Assembly (NCBI GenBank): GCA_916700875.1
Contig: CAKAKS010000004.1
Span: 10,002,534-10,066,533 of the forward strand
Direction of reading: 5' to 3'
Source of the DNA: Sebastes aleutianus
Taxonomy: Eukaryota; Chordata; Actinopteri; Perciformes; Sebastidae
DNA: 64,000 bases
Shown piece after piece: positions 36,952 through 48,353 of the stretch; the first letter of the stretch is position 1; each line of letters opens with the position of its first letter. The position numbers were made by a program, and so were the translations under genes. Under the pieces are notes generated by a model, which had not been told where the DNA came from, searched no databases, and saw only the letters and a program-made list of their open reading frames with translations.

Positions 36952-37414
36952 TGCATGATATGATATCCAGAGCATTAATATAGATGCAAACAACTATTTG
37001 CTATGTAAAGATATAGAGGAGTAATGTCTACCTGAGCAGAGAATGAAGTCGCTCTCCCTCTGTGTGGGTTGTAATCCGAGTTTCTCCTTGCTTTGTTGAC
37101 ATAGGGCTGGCCACGCATGCTTTTAGTGCATGTTAGTACATTTTAGTGCACGTGAGCATGCCCACACTGGCTAGCTCACAGCTGTCATACGGTGGTTATA
37201 GCTGATATCGCTATCCCGACCGACGGCGTCGATGCAGAAGCGTAGCGCCCACCCTCCAGTTCCCCCTCAGGTAAACACTGCTAGCTCTGTCAGCTCTTTT
37301 GCCGTTGTTTCCACACTGTTAGCAACTTAGCTGCGAACTGCCAGCTCAGCCGTCGCCATGTTGAGAGCCATGCAGAGGCAATAGAAATGCTCCTAATCTT
37401 GCATTTAGCACCTT
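36952..37414. mobile_element. MITE with TTAAAGGTGC ends
   Basis: Left end TTAAAGGTGCATGATA and right end TTTAGCACCTTTAA are inverted. The interior includes CGTCGCCATGTTGAGAGCC, the complement of a block at about 14030 in the fragment at 13969-14335. About 460 bp, non-coding. Confidence 0.65.
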
Positions 37415-38679
37415 TAACTTTTTTAGCCAAAACAGACAGTTTTCAGGGCCAGCTTTAGCCCTTTTGGTGAAGATATTAATTATTATTGCTGAGCTATATA
37501 CTCCATAGTCCAGATTACAGTTCCGGTGCTGCCATGCTTCTTATCATACATCGACACATCAGCATCAACTTTAACATAGCAGGTCAATTGAATATCTAGC
37601 ATCTAACTAATAAGATAATTATGAAAACCTGGGCCATAATCTAGTCCTGCACAGCAATTCAATGTTGAGTATAGGACCTCTTGATTCTCATATGGGCAGC
37701 TTCATGTGAACTACTTCCATTGCTGTTTATTGCCTTGCACATACCCATGTATCCACATCTCTCCCTTTCCTCGCGTGTACTTAATATAAAAGAACAGATG
37801 ATATTTTTAAACCCAATTTGTTGAGAAAAAGCTGTCCCAGAAAACAAATTAATTATAAGAATGAGTACACAGACTATCACAAATGATTACATGCCATGGA
37901 ATAAGGTAAGGCTAATCCTCTGCATTTTTTTTTTTTCATCTAACCTTCCATTTTTTTGCTGTTTGTTTATAGGCTCCAGCACCGTCATACACTTTTACCC
38001 TAGTGGGGGCTTCCATAAATGAATGCCTGAAGCGTTAAAGTGCGTCTCCTTTAACTAAATGCCTCCGAGCTGCCACATCCTGTCTGTACTCAGGCGGGCT
38101 GAGGACACCGATCCCCAGTGCCCAAGACTAACTGTAGCCTGTGGGAGTTTGTGATACACAATCCGGGGTCACATTAGTAAGGAAATCTACAGTGGGGGTC
38201 ACCGATAATGCCGTGGGGCTTCCCAAGGCAGGCATAGCCATAAACACAGCCCCAGTCCTGGTAGAGATACATCCCCCTCTGCCTAGTCTGTAGCTTACAA
38301 TATGCTGTTACACTGATTTGTCTAGCTGGGATGCAGGGCCACGGTCCCGCCTGTCTCCTCTGTTACCTTTCATGACCTGTGAAAGCTCTCTGACTGAAAA
38401 CTGCATTTTAACCACACAGATGCTCGCAGAAGAAGAAGGGGAGGGATCGGTTGTGAGTGGTAGACATGAACGCTGTCAGCACGGATTGGTGAAATTGCAT
38501 ATTGGTGCTAGGTCGGATCCCTGGCGCGGAGTGAACATGGGGACGGGCGCCAGGCGGCAAGGTGACAGTTTGGGAGAAGGCTGCGAGTCGTGAGATGAAG
38601 ACAGACAGATGCATGATGGGGGTCGGAGTGCTGTCTGTATACCTTCCGCTCCTGTCCAAAGAGCTTGATTCGTGGTTGA

Positions 38680-39530
38680 CCTTTTTTTAAAGAAACTACC
38701 ATGAAATTGGTAGTAATTCCATTTACCAAAATCGATTAGTTTGAATAGGTGAATGGAGTAAATATTGTAACTAATAGATACCACCATGAAACTTCCCCAG
38801 TCGATTACTTACATTAAGGCAATTATATTTTTTACAAGTTTTCTGAAATTTTATGTTTAAATATGCAAATGAGGAATTATCTTATCAAATATGTGCTAAT
38901 TTGCAGACATTTCCAGAACTGAAATGTCAACATTGGATAAAGCCAGGTTCAAAATGCTTTTTTCATTTTGTTGACATATTAGAGTCAAAAGTTTTTACTG
39001 AGGGGATTTTGGATATCTCTTTTTATCACTCCATAAATCAGAAAATACTGTCAACAGCCATAAAAAACTATTTTCGCCATGTTTTTAGGAATAAAATGTT
39101 CTATAAATCAGGCTATGAATGAAAAAAAACCCTCTGTAAAAACCTTCAGAATATAGATAGGAATGAAACTGGTAAGTTTGGTGTATGTCAGTGCTACTGA
39201 AGTGGAGATTTCTGGCTCAGAGTCTGAGAAAAAAACTAATTTTGAGAAAACATCCTTTAAAGACATGTATAGTAAAATTCCATAAATTTTGACACCAAAT
39301 ATGCAAATGAGGCATTATCTAATACTAACTTTTGGTGAATTTAGGAGAGATTTACAGATGCAAATAGACAAAGTGTTATAAAATAAACACTTAAATGTGT
39401 ATTTGGGATGTTTTCTTTCCACTAGTCTGAAAGAAGACGTTATGTTATGGAAGCAAAATAGCCCAAAATCTCAAAATTGACCGCATGAAAAACTATGTTT
39501 TTGTCTGGGGGGTTTCCCTTTAAGTTATAA
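38680..39530. repeat. dispersed repeat-like block with octamer motifs
   Basis: Two related segments, around 38840-38950 and 39270-39380, share AAATATGCAAATGAGG(A/C)ATTATCT. Each contains ATGCAAAT. The segment CATGAAAAACTATGTTTTTG followed by GGGGGGTTTCCCTTTAAG at the right end resembles a common fish repeat terminus. Confidence 0.45.
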
Positions 39531-39670
39531 AAATATTTTTTGGCAGAATTTCTTTTTGTATTGCTGTAAAATATAAATTCTTGAGGGGATTGTTTTCATC
39601 ACATGATGCTCCTTTGATTTGCTGCAAAACTGCCACAAATAAAAAAGTCAACCACATCATCACTATCCTG

Positions 39671-40126
39671 TTGTCAGGCTAAATAGGCGTTATCAGTCGC
39701 TATAAGCCCCATGCATGTGGGTCAGTAGGGGCCTACTACACCCACTAGTAGGTTTTATCATCTATTGGACACGGTTTTCACCCAGGAGACCAGAGTCTGC
39801 ATCCCGTGTGAAATTAACAATGTGTAGTTGTCTTTGTGTTCGTAGTTATTTTAACCCAAAACACAGTTTTTCCCTAAACTTAACTTAATGTAGTTTTTTT
39901 TTGCAGAAACCTAAAGAAGTTGTAGTTTTGTTGCCTAAACCTAAAGAAGCCTTTTTGCTTTGTGTTCAAAAAGTGACGTTTCATTCAGTTTTACAATGTG
40001 TTAGAATGTGTTGTTTTTAAGTTTCACTTTCACTCTTACAATGTAGTAGGCGTAGTAGGCTTCTAATGACCCACATCTATGGTGCTTGTAGCGACAGATA
40101 ATGCCTATTTAATGGCCTGATAATAG
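39671..40126. mobile_element. MITE with inverted ends (TTATCAGTCGCTATAAGC family)
   Basis: The left arm AATAGGCGTTATCAGTCGCT ... GTGGGTCAGTAGG is mirrored by the right arm CCTACTA/TAATGACCCACAT ... AGCGACAGATAATGCCTATT. The middle has TAAACCTAAAGAAG-type repeats. A sister copy is at 47459-48142. Confidence 0.75.
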
Positions 40127-43100
40127 TCGAATCGGGTGCAGCAATGAAGTATTTTTATTTTATTATCATTATCAATATAGTGTTTAGTCTTTAAAATGTC
40201 ATAAAATGGTAACAAAAAAGAAAATGCCTGTGCATAAACGCCTCTCACTGTTTCCCAAAAGCCAAAGGTGGCATCTTTAAATGTCTTGTTTTCTCCCACT
40301 AACAGTCCAAAACCCAAAGATATTAGTTTACTATCACATGAAACAGAGAAACGCAGCAAATCATCACACTGGACTGGATTCTAATAAATTTCCTTTCAAT
40401 CAACTAATCAAAGTCTCAGCTCTCGTTTGTTGTGTTGTCGTGTTGCTCTAAATGTTCCTGTTTGGAGACTTAATCTGAGAACAAAACCTTAAACCTCATC
40501 TCCGTGACATGTTTTTCACTCACTTCCAAGCCAGACCTGCTGTACAGTTACTTTGAGCCAGTGCAGTAGTGAGTAGTGGTAGTCCACACAGTGTGTCTTT
40601 TGGCTCCGGAGCTGCTGGCTCTCGTAGCGGAGGAGAGTCAGAGGATGCCAGAAATGTCGCACCTCTGGGCGCGGCCTTCGGGCCTTCATGACGACAACAG
40701 TGATGGGATTATAGGAACCACCCTGCTGCTGCTCCGTGCACAAACAGGCACCCAAAGGCTAAAAACAACAAGCTGGTCCCCCCCCCACCCCACCCCTCCA
40801 TCACACAACACACATGCAAATGAGTGTATGTTGGAATATGTTTACAAGGGGGGGATGGAAAGGTTGGGTGAGCCAGTGACAGGAGTGGAGTGATGACATT
40901 TTTGTGGCATTTCGTGTCTTTCCCTTAACATTTGTGACACGAGATTAGCATTGGAAGGCATAACTGTGTGTGTGTGTGTGAGGGTGGTTCAGTCTCCGGC
41001 TGATCAGAAGAGGCCCCTGGAGACAAACGAACCAGTAATAAAGGCACTTTCTCCATTTCCTCCTCCTCTGCTTACATGCCAACCCACAGGGCTGAGGGAC
41101 ACGCTGGGGGACACAGTACCAGCTCGCAGTATAACAACAAACCGCGTCCCTGCCTCCCATCCAGCAGCAGTCACTTAGGACTATTAATTACCGCTCTGAA
41201 TTTCCTCCTCCTTACCCGTAGCCATCCGTGTCCCCCTCAGACAAACAACCTCGGTGGGAGGATCTTGATTATTATAGCTTCTGAAAAGTCAGATTGTCTT
41301 TTATTGAAGTTGCCCACTGGCCATGCAGGTTTCTCTCCATCTCTCTCTCTCCCTGTCTCACTCTGGCTCGGTGTCTCTCGTCCATGATTCAGACAGAATC
41401 TTGGAGGAAACCGTTATGCTGGAGCTCTCGCTGTGGCCGGGAGGTTGATGAGGGAGACTCCCATGTCGTTGGAGGTTTGAACTCGCGAGAGGTTAAAGCA
41501 TGCACGCACACACACACACACACATGCTGTAAACTGGAGCTTCTGTGTGCAGCTTCACAATAATGTTGCTGTGTTGCTCGTCGCCAGCAGGGAGCACTGT
41601 GGGTCTTTCAAAAAAATCCCAAAGTCCAGCTCTCTTCACAGTCCGGCTGCATCTAAACCAGGACTCTGCCTTGTAAAAATGAACTTTTTAAATCTGAAAT
41701 AAGAAAGTGACTATTAAAAAGAGATGGGATCATGTGGAATTTATAGGAGTATCGAAACCACTGTAACTGTATCTTGTAAAATAATGAAGCCAATGTGTTC
41801 AGCTTATCATGGAGCAGACAATGGAGCACTTTAGGAGCACTTTTTTGTTATAATTCTACATTAGAAATTACTTTTAAGACTTAAAACTATGTGTTGACAT
41901 GTTCCGCACATGACCTACGAATAGAATAGTTTGGTATCAGATGAGGAACAGATTCAGTCGTGGTGTTAAGTGCCTTGCAGGGCCCTGTTTTGTTAAAGTG
42001 CTGTGCTCCAGGGCACATTAATGACTTTTCTTTTTGCCATTTTCAAAAGGTTAAAATGAAACTCCATCTTTCTGATTGCAAACTTTGAAATGTTTAAGAA
42101 TCACAGGCGTACAGTACGAGAACGCATTTGGGAAACCTCTGCCCATGCAGGTCCTAATCCTCCCCGCTCATCCGTCTTCATGTCTTTAACCCATTAGTTT
42201 GATTCACTACCTCTGGAGCGGGAAAGTGAAAGCTCAGGCCGGCACTTGTCTCTCCTATGACTGTGTCCACTATATCCCTTTCGCGTGGCACTTTATGGCC
42301 TTGCTGGAGAGGGGTGGAAGGGGCATGTATGTATATGTGTGTGTGTGACTGAGGAAGAAGACGGAGAGTGGAGGAGGGTGGAGAGATAGATATAGGGAGA
42401 TTCAGAGGGTTATTTGTCCCTCTTCCCCTCTCTGAAAGCTAGGAATCATGGTCTGCATGACAGGTCGCCAAGCCCCCGTCGGGGGTGATCTATATGAGGC
42501 CCTCTTTATTGGCAATTTCAACCCAGGGACAGATGAGACTGCAGCCAGCCAGCCGGACAGCCAGACTATGATGAAAGCGCCCGGGACTCACCTGTGACTC
42601 TCGCACTGAAGGCTAGAGAAATAATGCATCAGAGGTTATATGTGGAGCTATGTGTGTGGTGTGTAGATGTATGAGCCATGAGTGTGTGTGTGTGTGTGTG
42701 CGGCAGAAATAATGTATGGCTGCTGTCATGCCCAGAGGTCTCTGTTTAGTATGGAGAAAATCACTGAGCTGTGTTGCAGGCAGATTTGGATTGAGATGGT
42801 TTGGATACTTTACATATTGTCGGAGTGTAGGGTAAATAATTCAACTCAGAGCAACAGTCAAGGATCTGTCCGTGACTTATTGCTTTTGGCTTCCTCGGCT
42901 GTCGAACATGCGTATTCCATAACATACTGCACTGCGTGTGAACCATATAAACTCTTTCTGAGCTGAATATTGTTCTGCCTGAGCGCCGAACATTAAAAAG
43001 CATTCTAAAACCTGGATGTAACGCTGATTGTAATAAAACATTAAAGCCAACCATAAGTACTAAAACATGACTTGGAGATTCCGATTGAACTGAAACACAA

Positions 43101-43150
43101 CTCCATTCTCCCGCAGACTTTTCTTAACATCCTGCACTGATATCACATTC
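40127..43150. other. gene-poor stretch with some conserved-looking DNA
   Basis: No gene supported. 41165-41335 is unique sequence with homeodomain-like TATTAATTACCG and TGATTATTATAGC motifs. A minus-strand frame at 40516-40755 has coding-like composition but no recognised family and no good splice borders. Confidence 0.35.
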
Positions 43151-43500
43151 AGCCCTTCTCTCTCTCTCCCAAGTCTGCGAAACACATTTCCCATTTTTCA
43201 AAGTCTCGAATCGCACGAGGCAAATCACTGGGAACTAGCATGACAACATTCGAGCTCTGAGCAGACAATATATCCCGGGGCCATTCCTCCTTCCATCCAA
43301 TGCGCTGCTGCCGAATGAAAGACAGAAGCTTGCAAAGTGACGAACACCATGAAATAGCCCTGTAATGAACAATTGCTCTCATATGAGAGGGCCCGTTCAG
43401 TCAGGACCAGCCATTAGGCCCGTCTCTCTCTGTTCACCCCTAATCGATTAGTACAGTCTGCAAAGCATTGATCAGCGGCCCGCTTTCAAGTGTCGGGATG
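43150..43500. promoter_or_regulatory. candidate conserved non-coding element
   Basis: Unique, balanced sequence without repeats or indel-prone runs. It contains a palindromic homeodomain-type site CTAATCGATTAG at about 43440-43451, GCATTGATCAGCGG and CCAGCCATTAGGCCCG. Its texture is that of a vertebrate developmental enhancer. This is an inference from composition only. Confidence 0.35.
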
Positions 43501-43924
43501 GTGGAGAGGTTTAGAAAATGCAGATTTAAGGGTATTGAACAGGTTTAGAAAAGAAGCTCACTAAAATCTCCATGTGAATAAAGCAAAGCAGAAGAGTGTG
43601 ATAATATAATAGGAGTTATCAAGCCTCATGATTTTGAGAATAGTGAGGATTAGAGTTTATGCACACTTTCACTCCTTCCTAGTGTCTGTATAAATCTTCT
43701 TAAGGTCATATTATCTTAACCCTAATGTTCTGCTTGGGGTACCAGAGACCCTTCATGGCCTTCTTTAAACAGCTCAAACAACATACTTAACATTGTTTTA
43801 TCACCTTGATACTTCATTACTTTTCTTCTAATTTTATGAGAATTGCGTATAAACAATAAATACAACATATTTTTATATGCTGTATATCTGCGATTGGTGT
43901 TGATATTAATTTTAATGCAGCACC

Positions 43925-44175
43925 CAGTGGTGTAGTGGTCATTGATGAGGTCGGTGTAGCGTACTCAGGGCTAGCTTGAAGTATAGGCCATCTAGGGCAC
44001 CAAAAGGCTGGAGCCCGCCCTGAGCGTTCTAGATAGATTGGTAGTAGGTTACCGAGAAGAAACTTTCATATATATTTCGATGGCTTTTTGGCTGGTTGGC
44101 GGATATACTGTAAACCGCCAGAAAAAGAGGTGGGTATATTTTGTATACCTGCGTATACCCTCCACTACACCACTG
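43925..44175. mobile_element. 251-bp hAT-like MITE
   Basis: Perfect 14-bp terminal inverted repeats CAGTGGTGTAGTGG / CCACTACACCACTG. Flanking 8-mers GCAGCACC (43917-43924) and GCAGTATC (44176-44183) match at 6 of 8 bases, as expected for an aged hAT 8-bp target duplication. No transposase is encoded. Confidence 0.8.
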
Positions 44176-44440
44176 GCAGTATCCCTCCCAAATTGGAGCA
44201 TTATAACAGCTTTTTCATAAAAGATGTAACTGGGAGTCAGCCCTCTATTGCATCTAATTGAGCCCAAACATCACTAAGATAACATACTGTATACCTTTGG
44301 CAAATAAAATGAGAATATATTTGTTCATGCATAGCCCATATAACGTACACTATTTCCATATTTGGTGTAATAACAATGCTTTATGGTTTCGCCACTTTCA
44401 AATGTGCAGCCCAGTTTGTGGCAAAGGGAAGGGTACCCAC

Positions 44441-44784
44441 TTAAAGGAACAGTGTGTAACATTTAGGTGGATCTATTGGCAGAAATGGAATATAATATTA
44501 ATAAGTATGTTTTCTTTAGTGTATAATCACCTGAAAATAAGAATCATTGTGTTTTCGTTACCTTCGAATGAGCCGTTTATATCTACATAAGGAGCCGGTC
44601 GTCATGCTTCTACAGTAGCCCAGAGTGGACAAATCAAACACTGGCTCTAGAGAGGGCCATTCACATTTTCACGTTTTCGTGTCGGCCACCGTAGTTCCCC
44701 TACATGCTTGGCACACAGGAAAAGTTTCAATTGGTTGCAATCTGCAACCTCACTAGATGCAAATCCTACACACTGCACCTTTAA
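44441..44784. mobile_element. MITE of the TTAAAGG/CAGTGTGTA family
   Basis: Ends TTAAAGGAACAGTGTGTAAC and the complement of TTAAAGGTGCAGTGTGTAGG. The interior matches 22941-23293 in reverse orientation. It overlaps a 110-residue spurious frame. Confidence 0.75.
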
Positions 44785-45806
44785 ATACTTTTCTACATAT
44801 ACGATTTTAATAAGGTCAGAGAAAAATAATATATGTATTTAAAGGAAAAAATGCGCCATTACAACAAGCGGTGAGTGAACCCCAAACAATGAGGAAGTAA
44901 AGTTAAAGTCAACAAAACACAAGGGCCTCTTGGAGGTGCTGTCATGGATTTTCATCTTCAAGTAGACCTATTAATCAATTGATTGAAACAACTGGGCTGT
45001 TTAAACATGGTATTTTAGGCTTTAAGAGTAAAAGTAAAAATCAAAATTAGACAGAAAGTTTCACTGTGGTGTTGATGATGAAGACGTTTTAATTTAGCTA
45101 TTTTACTATCTTGTAAATTCTTAATCTTTACCTTATGGATCGGTTGCGTGTCATACTGTATGTAATGTATCGGCAATATATTGTAAATATTTTGCCCTCG
45201 TGGTGTGTATTTCTACTGGCCAGATCTATCCCCAATATGCAGTCAATTATGATATCACTTCCACATTTGCAGTAATGACTGACATGCAGGTGCACAAGCT
45301 TATAGTATTTAATTTCAGTGGACTGTATTAAAGTAATAAGCTATATTACGCAACATCATTTTTAGTATGTGTGTATAGGCGCCTGTGAGTGTCTGCTTCA
45401 TTGCACAAATAGTATGCATACTGTACGGTACATACTGTATGTGTGACTGTTTATCTGCACAGTACAAATCAATGCATGCATATATGTCTATATATAATTC
45501 TCTGTGTTTGGCTCCTGTGCATCGTGTTATATCCTCTGCAGTGGCTGTCAGCGCTCCTCAGTGTTTGTCATTCTGTCTGTCTGTGTTTGTCGTCCTGTCC
45601 CGGCCTCCGTGTACACTCAGCCTCTAATTAACTTAATAAAGTGCAGCAATTTTGACATTTAGGGGCCTAATTTGCTCCACAGTTGCGGACCGGCTGACCA
45701 GCGTTGCAGATAACGCGGACTGACAGGATCAGAGAAAAGTCTGTTTATCTGGGGAATTAAACGGTAAAAACGAGGCCTGGCTTGGCGATAGGTGCTCTCC
45801 TGTACG

Positions 45807-45843
<37 letters not shown>

Positions 45844-47458
45844 AAGAGAGAACTTTTGTGCTTGCATGTGTGTGAGAGACAGGCCCAGTTATTACTTAAA
45901 TGGCTTATGATATCGGCTGATACGGAGCGTCCGCTTGTTTAGGCGTATCAGCGTTGCCCATCCAGAAATTGTCCGTCTAAAATGTTGAACTTGTGACCTT
46001 TGCCTCAGGTTTCTCTGGGCTTGCTGGTGGCGCTTCACATGCACTGTGTCCTGTCTTTGCAAATCTCCCTCTTAATAAAGCTATCAGATTTCCCAATAGA
46101 CAGAGAAACACACACACATACACACACAGCAGTGCTCTGTTTGCAGATACAGCCAAAGACAATCTTCCCATCTACCTGGGGGGACCTGCTAGCGCCGGCG
46201 CTCGCGGCTATACACATCCTCCATCAAAACATCACTGACAGAGAAGTCAAGTCGCTCTCTCTCTCTCCCCTACCGCCGCCTCCGACCCGTAACCCATTTA
46301 TCTTGAGATAACTTTGTCAGATTGTCAACCAAACTCTCCGTTGGGAGCCGAGCCCAAAGCCTATTACGGGGGAATCAGCGCAGGCCGAGGCCGGTCACTG
46401 CTAAACGGATACTCCCTCCGAGCTCCCCCTGCCTTGACTGCATTATTGGGGCTGCTGTTCCCACATCCGTTCGACTCAGCCAGTCAGGCAGCCGGTAATT
46501 GTGTTGCTGAAATCCCTCACCGTTCAGAAACTGCGTTGGTTTATTGATTACATAAACAGAGATTGGTTATCAGTGAGCAGATGTAATGCTTGTAAAAATG
46601 TGAGTATAACCGCATTCGGTTGTTGACCTCTGGTGTCGCTCAGTCCCGTTCTTCCTTCCTGCCTTCCCTCTGGCTGTTAGAGATGAAATGTGTACATAGT
46701 GAATAACCAAAACACTTCATTTTAGCTGTGTTGGTGGCAGCGGTATCAGAGAGAGTGTGTGTGTTGTGTGTGTGTGTGCTCTTTTTCTTTAACCCCGATG
46801 CTTTGTGACACGTCGCCCAGGCCACTCTGTGCTATTCCCGGCCAGGAGATCTCAGGCTCATGAATAATTTGCCGCCGTTAATCTTGACCGGTCTTGATTT
46901 ACTCTGGGATGCCTTTGAAGCAGCAACATGCTGAGGGGCTTTACAGGGACAGCCACCAAACTAAGGAGACTAACAACAGCAATAAAGGGAAGTGAAGGAG
47001 GAAGAGACACGGCGATAGGGGAGCGAGGGTGAATCTATTCTTCTTGGAAAGTTGCTGCTCTGTTTTCAGGGATTGTTTTTTTCTTTTTTTTTAAAAGATA
47101 GCACTCCGAGGCTTTTCACACGCAGAAAGAGTTATTTGTTATATAATGGCCAAGAGTGAAATGTTGTTTCTGACTTTGCAATAAGGTGAAGTTAGTGTGA
47201 CTTATTGATTTGGCATCTGACTTTAAGATACCAAAGTTCTCTTGGCTGACTTCACTTGAACATTTCTGTACACACAAATTTAAAGTGAAAATATGCTGGT
47301 GTTGACGGTATGGACAGTTGCGTCAATGGACTTTACAACAATTACTGTAAAAACATCAGTTAAAATGGATTAAAATGGATCAAAATGGTATGACTTGACC
47401 AGCCGATTAGACTGTTGCCTAGATATTAAAATTAAAATGAATTATTCAAATTATAAGT
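44785..47458. other. gene-poor stretch with candidate regulatory blocks
   Basis: No exon supported. (GT)n at 45807-45841. Conserved-looking unique segments: 45625-45780 (TAATTAACTTAATAAAG; ACCGGCTGACCAGCG), 46480-46560 (GTTTATTGATTACATAAAC) and 46855-46925 (CATGAATAATTTGCCGCC; GACCGGTCTTGATTTAC). Confidence 0.4.
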
Positions 47459-48142
47459 TGATATAAGCACCATCGATGTGAGTCAATAGGGGCCTACTGC
47501 ACCCAATAGTAGGTTTTATCATACTCACTTGGTCGATCACCGAAAGAAGGTATAAAAGAACATGACAGCGACCTCTAGTGACCGTAGTAATTAGGACAGG
47601 AGCAGAAGTGGAAGTCAGGCGCTGTAGACAGCATGAAACTCCATATGAGTTGGAAGTTGGGGGTAATGGATGGGACATAAAAGACAGAGTTTTTACACAG
47701 GAGGCTGGGATTCGCATCCCGTATGAAACCAACTGCATGTTCACAAGCGTTAAGTATTGTAAGTTTCACTTTCACTTTTGAAATGTAGTTATTTTAAGCC
47801 AAAACACAATGAATTTCACTAAACTTAACTAAGTGGTTTTGTTGCCCAAACCTAAAGGAGTTGTAGTTTTGTTGCCTAAACCTAACTAGGTGGTTTTGTT
47901 GCCTAAACCTAAAGAAGTTGTAGTTTTGTTTCCTAAACCTAACTAGGTGGTTTTGTTGCCTAAACCTAAAGAAGCCCTTTTGTCTGTGTTCAAAACATAA
48001 CATTTCATTGAGTTTCATGTGTTAGAGCTTGTTGGTTTTAAGTTTCGCTTTCACTTTTACAACATAGCAGGCGTAGTAGGCTCCTACTGACCCACATCGA
48101 TGGTGCTTATAGCGAGCAATAACACCTATAAATGGCCTGATA
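47459..48142. mobile_element. MITE, sister of 39671-40126, with internal tandem repeat
   Basis: Inverted arms (ATAAGCACCATCGATGTGAG / ACCCACATCGATGGTGCTTA) enclose several tandem copies of GTTGCCTAAACCTAACTAGG alternating with CCTAAAGAAGTTGTAG at 47835-47975. The repeated FRFRQQNHLVRF frame on the minus strand is this tandem array. Confidence 0.75.
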
Positions 48143-48280
48143 ACAACTTCACTGAGGTCTTTTACATGAAACATTTTATTGTCAGATTGCTCTGTTAAGA
48201 AACAACAAACTGAGTGAAAAATAGATAATCCAGCAAAATATCTATTTAGGCAACTCTGTAGATTTACTCTAAAGAGTTGC

Positions 48281-48305
48281 CGATAGATAGATAGATAGAT
48301 AGATT

Positions 48306-48352
<47 letters not shown>
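48281..48352. repeat. (GATA)n microsatellite
   Basis: About seventeen GATA tetramers with one GATT interruption. The repeated IYLS open frame over it is an artefact. Confidence 0.95.

Positions 48353-48353
<1 letters not shown>

Noticed and set aside
40516..40755. Minus-strand frame KARRPRPEVRHFWHPLTLLR with coding-like composition
   Set aside because: No family recognised, no clear acceptor, and only a poor donor (CAG|GTCTGG). Left unresolved and not called.
47794..48018. Repeated FRFRQQNHLVRF frame
   Set aside because: Tandem repeat inside the MITE at 47459-48142.
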